A DNA stretch of 64,000 bases. Source: Ailanthus altissimus. Its lineage: Eukaryota > Streptophyta > Magnoliopsida > Sapindales > Simaroubaceae. Position 1 is the first letter of the stretch, and each line of letters opens with the position of its first letter. A program made the translations under genes and the position numbers. Below, piece after piece: positions 35,561-47,082 of the stretch. The notes under the pieces were generated by a model. It was not told where the DNA came from and searched no databases. It worked only from the letters and a program-made list of their open reading frames with translations. Location: the NCBI GenBank assembly GCA_946807835.1, contig OX327683.1, positions 9,801,001-9,865,000 of the forward strand, given 5' to 3'.

Positions 35561-37181
35561 AAGTGAAATTAAAATGAAATTAAGTTCATTTGTATATATG
35601 CATGCAAAATGAAATAAAATTAGGTTAACTTTTATTTTTGCTAAGTATTTTTGGCCGGCCATCAAAGAGAAAGAAAAAGAAAATTGTTTTCTTCTTTTTT
35701 TGAATTAATAATTAATTTTTCTTTTTATTAGGCTTAAACCAATTAAGCAAAAAATAAGTATTTTATTTATTAATTAAGTTTTAATCAAAGGATAATTAAA
35801 TACTTAGGTTTAATTTGTTAAACAATTACTGGATTAACATACTGCTTGTTATTTTAGATAATCAATCCCACCTTTGTTGATTACTAGAATTGACAAAGCT
35901 TGCATTTCAAGTGAACTTCAAGCAATTTAATCTAAAGGATTTAAGGGTTTAATTCTCAATTTCATCATTAATTATGTTCATTGTAAATTTTTATAATTCT
36001 GTTGTACACATATATGTATGAGATATATCTTTTGAATGATGAACACATATACCATATGTATGCACCCTAAATAAATCAACACTCAACATCAGCACCGCGA
36101 CGTCTAGTCCATTTTGAGCTGGACACTGTGGTGCTTGGCCAATTTATTCATGGATGCCATAGCGTCCGATACTGTAGAAGAATTTTTTTTTTTAATTTTT
36201 TTCCTTCATGTTTTGACTTATTTTATTGCGGTATTATGCTTCTATATTTGTCATAACATGAGATGATCATTTATTTACATTAGATGTACTTGCATAAAAT
36301 TAAATCAATGATCTAAATTAATCTTCTTCATATGATAAGGATAAGTTTAAAAAATCTCTATTAATCAGATTGAATAATATTTCACTATGAGATAACGATA
36401 TAATATAATTTATCTTGTCAATGCGGTGTTAGACGGGTCACTTCAAAAAAATTTCAATATCACTTACGTGTGAGGGATTGATAGATGTGACTTGGATTAT
36501 GCTGGTTAAAAATGAGATGAGGCAAATATATGTTAAAGTATTATCCTAGATCCCTAAAGTGTGCGAGTAGTATTGGTAACATATATTTGAAATAAGTGGC
36601 AAGAGTTGCATGAGATGCAAACAAGAGTTGTTTACCTTTTGTGTTTACAAAGGCCAAGATCGTTAAAGTGTTGACTTGAGTAAAATGCCAATAGGATCCA
36701 CTTCTCACTGTATAGTTTAAAGAATTCAAACTATCATTTTCACGTTTGAGAAATTAAATGGATTATGTAAAATAGTGAGAGGGCATATTTAGATTAAAAA
36801 ATATATAACTGTTATACCTATGATCTAAAATGTTAATGTTTAGTGATTGAAATGTTCGTTAACATCTTTTTTTCTATCTTGTGAAGATTCAATGCTCTCA
36901 AACAACCCATTGGTTCATATTCTTGATGTGTACTAACTTAAAGGTGTAGAAAATTATGATGACTAGCTCATGAATCTCAAAATAGTTCTAGATTCTGAGA
37001 AGTTTAGATATGGAATTGAACAGCGCCTGCCCTGAGGTGTTTCTGTTGATGCTTCTCCAGAAGAAAAAGAGACATCATAAATGCTTGGATGACAATTTAA
37101 AATTCAAATCATACATCTCGCCCCAATGTCTATGGAGCTGCAAAGGGAGCATGTCCATATAAACAGTGCTTGTAGTATAAT

Positions 37182-39311
37182 TGATAAGTGCATTTTACAT
37201 ATGATGTTATACCCCTCTTAATTTTATAATTGCTCATTTTGAATGTGAATATATGACTTTTTATGTGTATTAATTTTATTTGCTAGGTTTCAAGCTAATG
37301 AAGCTATTTGGAATGCAAATTCAAAGGAAACAAGCAAAAAAATCAAATATGCTACATTGCCAATAAATAGTACATATGAACAGTACAACTACTACAATCC
37401 TGCTATAGTCGTGGTGCTACAGTGCTCAGTGCCCAGGCGCCAAATCGGGTAGAATACTTGGAACCATCTATTTTGCTGCCTATTTTCTTGCCCTAATTTG
37501 AAACCTATAACCTTTAGCCACTTCTCACACTATCAGAGGAGGCACAAAAAAAACAAATGAGAACAAGGCTTAAGCTCAAATTTGAAAATGAGAAATAATG
37601 TCTCCAAGGTTTCTTGATCATTATTGAAGATATTTGAAGGATTGATTAATGAATTGAACGAAGTTGCTAAATAGGAAGAACATAGGAAGAATAGAATGAA
37701 ATCAATACTCTAGGATCCCATTTTTATAGAATTCGCCATATCGCAAGATTATCATTTTGTTACTAAATTATATGTTATAGGTATAAGATTGTGGTGGAGT
37801 CCACCAACACCTTGGTCCAACATGTAACTGACACCTCAGCGCCTACTAGCGCACCACACACAGAATTCGTAGGTAACCTATGCTCCCAACCAATGTCAAA
37901 CTTGGGATCTCATCCCTTATAGACCTTAAGGTTCGATGGTTGTACCGATCAGGCTGGCTAGCCTAATAGGTACAAGGACGAACCTCCAAAGGCCTATAAA
38001 GCCTCTATGGAGATAGGGGCGGGGGTTCAAATCCTTGGGAGCACAGGTAACCTGAGTAATTATGTGGTGGGACGCTAGTGGCTCTGAGGTGTCATCCAGC
38101 TGGTGGACCAAGGTATTGGTGGGTCTCAAACACTCTTACAAAAAGGCCGACCTTTTTGTAAGACTGTGGTGGAGCCCACCAACACCTTGGTCTAACCAGT
38201 GACTGATACCTCAATGCCTACTAACGCACCACACATAAAATTTGCAGGTTACCTACGCCCCTAACTAATGTCAAACCTGAGATCTCATCCCTTATAGATA
38301 ACCTGTGAATTATGTGTGTGGTGCGCTAGTAGGTAACCTACGAATTCTGTGTGTGGTGGGCTAGTAGGCGCTAAGGTGTCAGCCATTGGTTTAACCAAGG
38401 TGTTGGTGGGCTCTACTACAGTCTTACAAATTTCGTCCTTGTACCCATCAGGCTGGCAGCCCATTGGGTACAACCATTGAACCTTAAAAGCCTATAAGGG
38501 ATGAGATCCCAGGTTCAACATTGGTTGGGGACCCAGGTAACCTGATTATTGTATGGTGGGATGCTAGTAGCTCTAAGGTGTCATCCAGGTGGTGGACCAA
38601 GGTATTGATGAGTCCCACACATTCTTACAATAGGCCTTGATGAAACTCTATTGGACATTATGTGTTGATGATATTATGTGATTAATGACATTTTGTGTTA
38701 TTCGTTTATGCTTTTTATGTGTTTAATGCTTCTAATTGTATTGGAAAATGGATTGGATGAGTTAAACATTTAGGTTATGTGCTTGAGAAAGTTTAATCCA
38801 TATGTTGGTTGTAAAAAGTATAGCTTTTAGTTTGTTGAGTTGAGAGACTAATGAACTTAAGTAGTTACATAAGGGTAGCTTAATGCATGTATGTATAAGG
38901 TTTGATAAGGTTATTGACTTAGTTGTATATGCATAGAGTCTCATTTGGCACTCTGGAGAAGGAATGAGATTAATCATATACCATAGACTAATGATTGCAT
39001 AAAATTTGTTGTTGATTACTAATTATAAAGATCATAGAAACAATAGAGGGAAATCAAGTCCCTAGAACCCCATTGGCATAAAACTCTCATATATTTAATT
39101 TACCAAGTTATTTAGTTTAAAGCATTTTTAATTTCACAATTCAACTCATCCTTTAGATTAGTCTAGATAAAGCTAAGTTCCCAACATAATAGTACTTATC
39201 ATTAATTTAGGACATAATCCTCGTGGGAACGATACTCACTCATCATTTTATTACTTGCTCACAACTCGTGCACTTACGGTAATAATTTACGTGTGTATAA
39301 TTTCGCAAATA
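37182..39311 (+). mobile_element. Tat-type solo LTR with internal foldback element, TSD ATAAT
   Basis: It starts TGATAAGTGCATTTT and ends with a GCACTTACGG...TTTCGCAAAT terminus. ATAAT is found at 37177-37181 and 39312-39316, and removing the LTR restores the copia gag sequence as in copy 4. The terminal CA is not intact. Without the 848-bp insertion at 37782-38629 it is about 1.28 kb, matching related LTRs. It contains CTACAGT words and a CAGTGCCCAGGCGCC word (about 37428-37442). The minus-strand frame 38762-38977 is a chance frame. Confidence 0.85.
37782..38629. mobile_element. Composite foldback (MITE-like or SINE-like) element, TSD ATAGG
   Basis: 848 bp flanked by ATAGG (37777-37781, 38630-38634). 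The ends form inverted repeats: the left reads TATAAGATTGTGGTGGAGTC...CCTTGGTCCA, and the complement of the right reads TGTAAGAATGTGTGGGAC...CCTTGGTCCA. The repeats extend well over 100 bp. A central junction near 38135-38160 repeats the terminal motif (CTCTTACAA / TTTTTGTAAGACTGTGG), so two units appear fused. Each unit has a tRNA-like B box (GGGTTCAAATCC at 38023-38034; AGGTTCAACATT near 38510-38521) downstream of a shared CAGGCTGGC motif. It could be a foldback DNA transposon or two SINE-like units. There is no coding capacity; the minus frames at 37926-38129 and 38285-38473 follow from the repeats. Confidence 0.78.
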
Positions 39312-42241
39312 ATAATGTTCCACCTGAAGAAGTTATTTAGCAACCGACCATAAGTCGAAATATACAGGGTTGGTAAATCTCTTTTTCAAGCTAGACTATC
39401 CGAAGGTAGCACAGTAAGTCTCATGTCTTCAAGATCATATCTTATATTAAGAGGTTAGAAACCATATATATCTCACTAAGTAACATACTGGGGAACAGTT
39501 TGATTCTCCAGTCACTTCTAGGGTCATTTGCATAGTTCATCATGAACTTTAATATGCAGGGATTGACCCTTACATATGCTGATCAACATAGCATGCTGAA
39601 AATAGCTCAAGAGGATATAAATAAATAGGGCACTGTCCTTTATGTTCAGGGTGCTGCATCGTCAACCTTGAGGGCTTCTAAGAAGTTTAAGGGGAAGAAT
39701 AAAAAGAAGGTAAAACATACACCCAACATGGGTTCTCAAAAGCAACACATGTCCAAGCCCTAATATAAAAATCAAGCAAAAGGAAAATGTTTCCATTGCA
39801 ACGAGGATGGGCACTAAAAATATAACTGGCTAAAATACCGTGCCACTAATAAGAAGACCCCCTCAGGTATGCACTTACTTATCATTCACATTTCTTTAGC
39901 ATTTGATGCCCACACTAGCTCAATATTATATACTTCTTGTTATTCTTATATCTGTAATGTATTACAGGGTCTGAGGGAAGTTAGACTGTTATAACCTAGA
40001 GAAGTACAGATTTGTGTTGAAAAAAGAGATTTCCTGCAGGTCAAAGTTATTAGATATTTTGATTTGCTTCTTCTATGTAATAAAACTGTTGTATTGAATA
40101 ATTGTTATTATGTGCCAAATATAATCTAGAAAATTATTTTCATTCCTGTATTGGACAGTAAAGGATATCATATGTATGTTCGAAAGCCATTCCTTATGTT
40201 TGTATGATTTGGATAATCTTTTATTAGCTAAATGTCAGTTAATTAATGGGTTTATATATTGAATACAATTATAAATGTTATGAATGCATAAGTAAATACT
40301 AGTAGTAGCTCGAGAACATTAAATGAGACCGAATTGTGTCATATAAAATTAGGCCATATAGGTGTAAATCTTGTATTCAAGGAAAATTAACCTAATCTCC
40401 ATTTACTGATGTTAGACACCGTGCCATTAATTTATTGAAACCTGTACATAGTGATGTATGTGGTCTAATGAATCACACTACAATGGGTGGGTTTCGATAC
40501 TTCGTAGTCTTTATTGATGTTTTTTCATATTTTAGATACGTGTTTCTTATGAAACAAAACTCAGACACTTTTAAAAAGTTCAAAGAGTTTCGACTTAAAG
40601 TAGAGAAATAAAGTGAAAGTATATCAAATGCCTAGATCAGATTGAGGCAATGAATACATAAGCAGTGAATTTTTAGATTATTTAAAGGAGAACGAATTTC
40701 TCACTCAGTATACTCTTCTATGTACTCCATAACATAATGGTGTTTCGGAGATGAGAAATCATACTTTATTAGATATGGTCTAATTGATGATGAGCTTTAC
40801 CGATCTCCCTAAATATCTATAGGGTTATACTTTAGAAACTGTTGCTTATATATTGAACAAAGTACCATCAAAAGCTATTCAATCCACTCTGTATGAGATA
40901 TGGACTAAAAAGAAACCAAGTTTTAAGTACATTAAGATTTGAGGTTGTCTTGTATACATAAAAGTTACACAACAGGATAAACTTGAACCCAGATGATACA
41001 AGTATCGGTTCATTGGATATCCCAAGAATTCAATGGGATATTAATTCTAAAATCTAGAGGAACAAAATGTCTTTGTTTCTCGTTATGCGACTTTCTTAGA
41101 GAATGAGTTTCCTATATATCACAGAGATTGTAGAAATATTATACTGGATGAAGTCAATTAGGATGTAAATGAACCAACGATGAAACCTCAGGCTCAATCG
41201 GGTGAGATACCTTTGACACACCTTTTACATAGGTTAGAAAGGATATCAAAGCCATCTAAATGATATGGTTTAATATCGAAATATGTCCTTGGAGTATTTT
41301 TAGTTAAAAAAATTATCCTTTAACTTATAGAGAGGTAATGTTAGATATTGATTCGAGTAAATAGCAAGAAGCTATGAAATTCAAAATTAACTCAATGCAT
41401 TAAAATCAAGTCTAGGATTTGGTTGAGCTTCTTGAAGGAATTGTTCCTATTAGTGTTAAATGGATTTACAAGCTGAAGCAAAGGCCTAATGGGAAAGTAG
41501 AAACCCTTAAGGCCTGTTTAGTAACAAAAGGTTATAATCAGCAATCTGTGATTGATTATGAGGAAACCTTCTCACAAGTAGCGATGCTCAAGTAAATTCG
41601 AATTTTATTGACAATTGTTGTATATAATTACTACAAAATTTGGCAAATGTATGTAAAAGTAGCATTCTTAAAGGGATACCTTGAAGAAGATATCTATATG
41701 GAACAACCAGAAGGTTTAATAGACTTAAGCAAGCTTTCCAAAGTTGGAATCTTCGTTTTAATGAAGTAATCAGTGTGTATAAAAACAATAATGGTAGCAT
41801 GGTAGCCTTCTTAGTTCTTTATGTGGATAACATACTCCTTATCAGAAATGATATTGGTATATTACAGTCAGTCAAAGCTATCTTAGTAAGAATTTCTCTG
41901 TGAAGAATTTGGGAGAGGCTTCCTAAATGCTGGGTATAAAGCTTCATAGAGATAAAGCTAGAAAGTTAATAGAACTCTCCTAATCATTGTACATAAATAA
42001 TGTTTGGGAAAGGTATAATTTCAGTAACTGTAATATAATCAATATACCTTTTACACATGACATTCATCTTTCGTGGAAGATGTGTCCTCAGACTGAAGAT
42101 GAAAGATTTAGAATATCTAACATACCATATGCATCAGCTATCGAAAGCTTGATGTATGCCATGATGTGTACGAGATCTAACTTCAGTATGGCTGTAAATG
42201 TTACAAGTCAATATCAGTCTGATCTAGGCAAAGGCCATTGG

Positions 42242-44508
42242 TGTTGGGATTTGTACTCATGTTCTATCTCAAATTTTGTATGAATATTGTATTCTCATAC
42301 TTATGAAATAAATAAATATTTCATTAAATCGCTAATTATTTCTTATAAGGTAAGATGCTTATAACATTTCAGACATTATATTAATCTGAAAGAGTTTAGA
42401 TCAGGTCTAAAGAGTTAGAACATTGTCTGAAATGGGATAAAGACCTAGGAATATACTAACAATGACATAATTGTAAATAGTTGTAAGAGTTTTTAAGAAA
42501 TATCATTGTGTAAATATGTTCACGACTATATATTCCTGATCTATTTCCACCGATGCACAGTCTGTCTAGCGGAACCGGTTAATATAGATAAGTGTATATC
42601 TATATCTGAATCATCCAGATGGTTAATCTTTGCAAACCATGAGCTTAGTGGAAGCTCGTATAGATATACAGGTATTCAGTAAGGATTGGATACTAAACAA
42701 GACTCAATGAATTCCTCCAATAGATATCTAATAATTCTGTCAGTAGAAGGTTTTCTCGAGTTAGGTAGTATTCATAGTCCCTTGACCTAAGCACCACGGT
42801 GGGCTTGTGAGTGATCTACCATACTTAGGTTTTACATATATTAGAGACCTTTTATGGTCTGACTGCTAGGTTTCATTGGGTATGGTTCAATGCTTATGGA
42901 GTCTAGTATATGTAAATATGGGATCCGTCAACTTATATGGGTGATTTAAATATCTAGATGCTTTAAGGTTGTATTTCAGAAAGTCTTGTGGCCATAAGCA
43001 TTCAACCCGGGAAAGAGTTTCTTATAGTATAAACAATAGCGCAAAGGAGTTTATGGATATTATTTATCAAAATACCAATCGAGGAGATAAGTTTATGGTT
43101 GAGCAATAGGGGATTTGACGGTGTTAATTTATGTCTCTGCTCTTTCAGGATATATATGACGAAAGGATTATACTAATATGGATTAACCTTAACTTGTATA
43201 GTTTAACGCCCCATTTTATATTATTCATAACATGTGTGGGGGGGGGCATCGATTATGGGTTTACAAAAATATTCTGTGAGACAAAATGGGTGTAAACCTA
43301 GGCAGTCTCACTATATGAAGTGTACTCGTTGAGCATATAAGTAGCGCACCAAATTAAATTGTTTGATTTAGGAAGTTTTTGAAAAATATTTATTTATTTC
43401 AAGGTCTCTCGGGGAGTAGCTAAGATTTAAATGTTAAGCCTAAGATTATGCCAAGTGAGACTTGACATTTTTATCTACCTAGTGTATGCCTTAAATTGTG
43501 CCAACAATTTGTATAGGTACTAAATTTGTCATTGGTAGATATAACTACCATTTAAATGAAACAATTATTGTTTATTTAAACTAAATTAGTTGGCCATTTA
43601 TTTATTTCAGGGTCTCTCGGGGAGTAGCTAAGGTTTAAGTATTAAACCTAAGATTATGCCAAGTAAGACTTGACACTTTAATCTACCTAATGTATGCTTT
43701 AAATTATGCCAATAATTGTCATGAGTATTAATTTGGACATTGGTGAATAAAGCTATGAAATAATTATTATTTCATAGCATAATTCATTAGTCCATTATAT
43801 ATGTTAAATGAATTTGATTCATTTAACAAATTGTCTTGCCAAGTGTTGGCTTTTAATTGGATAAAATCAAAATACAATGAAAGTTATTTGATTGTTATTG
43901 GTTGGATTAATGATTATAGCTACTTATTTTATTGCCATTGGTTAAAAGCAAAATTAAACCTTTATAAATTGAATTTGATTCAATTCTTAACCAGCAAGAG
44001 GTGGCAACAATTAATGCCATTAATCCTTATGTTATAATGGCCAACGGAATTGAAGCATGACAAAGCAATTGTTTTCCCTTATCATGCTTGGTCAAGTGGC
44101 TACCAAGCTACTCTTAATTGGTTGAATGAAAGGCAAAGATTGCTTGTAAATATGAATGAATAGCTGAGATAATTAGGAGATGAATTAAGAATTCATTTTA
44201 CTGCTTTGCTTTCAAAATGATTAAGTGTTAACCTTTATCCAAGAGACAAAAATAATTTAGAAGCAAAAAATGGCTTCAAATATTCCAAAAGAAAAGATAC
44301 TATTGTAACTTGAGGAAGCTCACTACGTTCTCAACTAAAATTGCTAAAAGCATACTTCAAGGGTGAGTCTCTTAATCTCAATAATGTAATGAGATAGTAT
44401 TGTGTGTTATATTTTCACTATGTTGCATGTAGTATGGCATATTTAAATTGTTAAAAATTCACACATTCACCTATAGTATGGCACACATGCATACAATACC
44501 ATCAAACA
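42242..44508 (+). mobile_element. copia A LTR, 5' LTR of copy 4
   Basis: 2,267 bp, TGTTGGGATTTGT to ATCAAACA, followed after one base by the primer site. It begins exactly where the pol of copy 3 stops. It includes a G9 run (43238-43246) and a 208-bp tandem duplication (43391-43806). This is the best reference copy of the family LTR in the window. The plus-strand frame at 43801-44037 (78 codons) lies inside and shows no domain. Confidence 0.9.
43391..43806 (+). repeat. 208-bp tandem duplication in the copia A LTR
   Basis: GGTCTCTCGGGGAGTAGCTA occurs at 43403 and again at 43611, and the following sequence (GATTATGCCAAGT...GACTTGACA...ATCTACCTA) is repeated. Related LTRs (for example 7925-8020) have one unit. 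The two units have diverged moderately. Confidence 0.85.
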
Positions 44509-44509
44509 T

Positions 44510-44521
44510 TGGTATCAGAGC
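44510..44521 (+). other. Primer-binding site of copia A copy 4
   Basis: TGGTATCAGAGC, one base after the LTR end, the tRNA-iMet-type copia site. It is the only intact primer site found for family A and fixes the LTR end at 44508. Confidence 0.93.
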
Positions 44522-46949
44522 TTTGTGTTGTGTGCTGTTTGTGCTTATATTAGAGTGTACATAGCATATTTAAATTTCTCAGTGCTATTGATTATGTGTT
44601 TCAAGTGTTTAAATAATTCATAATCGAGAAGTAGCTAAAAGGGATGCTACAGCAATATAGGCTGGGCGCTGCAGTGCTAGGGCCTTCAATGTCACAGTTC
44701 CCGGAACCAAAGAAACCCATAATTATGCCAGTTACCCCAAATGTTTATTTTTAAAGTGTTTTATAATAAATGGTTTATTTTTTGCTATTTATAATTGTTA
44801 TAAATGCAATATAAAATTGTAGGCTTTTTGCTTATGCTAGTAACTACAATGGGAGCCTTATTGGTGAGGTTAATTGTGTTGTACAAAAATAAATGTGTGA
44901 TTAAATATCATGGCCTTATGAGATGGAGATAGAATTTTATAATCACTCTTAATCGGACTGAATAGTGTACCATTATAAGATAATGTTATATGTTGATCCG
45001 TCTTGTCAATAAAGTATTAGTCAGGTCATTCGATCTTTTCTAATATTGATAAAACATGAGGGATTTGGTCGGTGTGATTTTAACTATGCCAGTTAAACAT
45101 GAGATAAGGCAACTATATGCGAATGTATTGCCCAATATTTCTAAAGCGTAAGGATAATATCAGTCACATATATTTAATTATTGATAAGTTAATCTAAAAT
45201 ACACTTATCCTATATTGCTATAGCACAAGGATAAGGTGTATTTAGGATCAGTGATAATGAATTGTACAAGATGCAATTGACAAGAGTTGTCTACCTTTTG
45301 AATTTTACAATGGCCAATATTGCTAAAGTGTGAGGCTGGAGTAAATTGCTAATGGGTTCAACTTCTTGTTATACAATTTAAAGAGTTTAAATTGTTGTTT
45401 TTCCATTTTGAGAGATTTAGGGGATTATGTAAAACAGTGGAAGGGTATTTTAGATTTAAAAATGTATAATTTGATTATTTCCTTAATCTAACATTTCTTA
45501 TTTTCTCTTGTGAAGATAAAATGGCCCTATCTAATCCATTCATATGCATATTGGATGCAAACCAACTTAAAGGCGCAGAAAACTATAAAGACTGGTTGAT
45601 GAATCTGAAAATTGTTCTCGATTTTGAAAATTTTGGATATATGATAGATTAACATCTGCCTATAGGAATTACTGATAAAGCCACCCCAGAGGAGAGGGTA
45701 ACTGATTAGAAATTGTTGGATGATGATTTAAAAGTTAAATCTTATGTCACTGCCTCTATGTCTACATGCTTATAGAAAGAGCTTGCCCGTATGGGTGATG
45801 CATTTAGCATTATGCTCCATCTGAAATAGATGCTTAGCGATCGTCCTCAGGTTGAGGGATATAGGTTTGCTAAATCATTTTTTCAGTGTAGACTTTCTAA
45901 GGGCAGTCCAATCAGTCCCTATATCTTCAATGTGATGTCTATAATCGAGAGGTTAGAGATGATGGGCATTACACTAAACAAATATCGAAAGAATAATTTG
46001 ATTCTTCAGTAGCTTCCGTAGTCTTTCAAAGAGTTCATAATAAACTTTAATATACAAGGAATGACCCCATCTTATACTAATCTTCATAATATATTGAAGG
46101 CAACAATAGAGGATATGAATAATGTGGGATCTTCCCTTTTTGTTCAGAGTACTTCATCTTCTTCTTCTAGGGCTTTTGGAAGCCTAAAAGAAATAAGAAG
46201 AAAAAAGTGAGGTAGGCACCCAGGATTGGTCCTTAAAGGTGACCATATCCAAACCCCAACAGAAAGATAAAGGAAAATGTTTTCACTATGGCGAGAAAGG
46301 ACACTAGAAGAGAACTTGCCATAAATATCTTGCCTCAATAAAGAAGAATCCCTCAGGTATATGTTTACTAATTATTGACATTTCTTTAGCATATGATGCT
46401 AATTCTGACTGGGTATTAGATACTATTTTTCCTTTTCCTAAATGCAATATGTTGCATTGTTTGAGGGAAGTTATACTATTGCAGCTGGGAGAGATTTAGC
46501 TTCGTGTTAAAAATTGATATTTCCTTTATGTCGAAGCTGTAGGACTTTTTAATTTACATCTCTCGTGTAATAGAACTATAGTGTTGTATAACTATCTTTT
46601 TGTACCTTGTATTTTAAGACAAATAATATCCTTTCTTGTACTTGATAGTGAAAGTTATCATATGTATATACGGAGTCGTTTCTTATGTTTATATGATATG
46701 TATAATGTTTTGATAGTTAATTGTCAATTAATTAATGGTCATAATGTATTGAATACAATATAAAATGTTATGAATGTACAGGTAAACATAGCAAGTAGTT
46801 CGAGAACTTTAAATGAAACAGAATTGTGGCATATGAGATTGGGTCATATAGGCGTTAGACATCTATCCCGTCTGGTTAAATATGGTTGAATACCTGATTT
46901 AACCATAGAACCTTATTTAGTTTGTGAATCATGTATTCAAGGGAAAATG
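44522..46949 (+). mobile_element. Ty1/copia family A, copy 4, internal region, 3' truncated
   Basis: Leader 44522-45520 with palindrome words at 44643-44702 (for example GGGCGCTGCAGTGCTAGGG at 44664). Gag begins with ATG 45521 and is open for 43 codons (L-K-G-A-E-N-Y-K-D-W). A second gag frame (45830-46012) contains E-G-Y-R-F-A-K-S-F-F-Q and I-I-E-R-L-E. The zinc knuckle C-F-H-Y-G-E-K-G-H is near 46279. Protease reads V-L-D-T-I near 46416, so the active-site Gly is lost. The pre-integrase L-W-H-M-R-L-G-H is near 46825. Coding stops at Q-G-K where an LTR starts precisely at 46950. The frames at 46144-46338 (minus) and 46581-46763 are a shadow and a pol fragment. Confidence 0.87.
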
Positions 46950-47082
46950 TGTTGGAGCTGGTGCTTATGTGCCATTTCATTATTGTATGAATATTAATTG
47001 TTTAATATTTATACAATAAACATTTTGAATAAAATTTGTTAATTTTATAATTATATGGTATAATGCTTGTAAAACTATATAC
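46950..47082 (+). mobile_element. First 133 bp of a copia A LTR
   Basis: It starts TGTTGGAGCTGGTGCTTATG directly at the broken end of copy 4 and matches the start of the LTR at 54399. It ends at 47082, where an inverted LTR begins. Either a same-family insertion into copy 4 or an LTR split by an inversion. Confidence 0.8.

Larger units (their letters stand above)
18543..36088 (+). mobile_element. copia A LTR spread over 17.5 kb by nested insertions
   Basis: One family A LTR in pieces: 18543-19177, 31051-31176, about 32417-32477 and 35182-36088. The pieces match consecutive parts of the LTR at 42242-44508. For example, the sequence before 19178 (CAAAGACCTTTC) continues after 31050 (CTTTTATGGTCTGACCGCT), as in the uninterrupted AGACCTTTTATGGT form. 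Insertions are copia B (19178-31050), a truncated Tat-type LTR (31177-32416, with loss of adjacent host LTR) and a 2.7-kb solo LTR (32478-35176). The LTR is flanked by TCAGC on both sides (18538-18542, 36089-36093). It is either the 5' LTR of copy 3, whose primer site is missing, or an independent solo LTR. Confidence 0.83.
36089..42241 (+). mobile_element. Ty1/copia family A, copy 3, internal region
   Basis: Leader 36089-36892 (palindrome words 36090-36177; the primer site is missing), gag from 36893, a Tat-type solo LTR (37182-39311), then gag, protease, integrase and RT from 39317. The two halves rejoin at GTATAATGTTCCACC, which matches copy 4. Gag keeps C-F-H-C-N-E-D-G-H (about 39787-39813) with the last Cys replaced by Trp. 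Integrase keeps Glu in N-G-V-S-E-M-R-N (about 40740). RT has Y-V-D-N (41820-41831). It stops at the L-G-K-G-H-W segment, where an LTR starts exactly at 42242, so RNase H is absent. Heavy stops. Confidence 0.86.

Noticed and set aside
37782..38629. A tRNA gene from the GGGTTCAAATCC box
   Set aside because: No cloverleaf can be drawn around it; the box belongs to a repeated foldback unit.
43801..44037. 78-codon frame as a small protein gene
   Set aside because: It lies inside a copia LTR; the other LTR copies do not keep it open.
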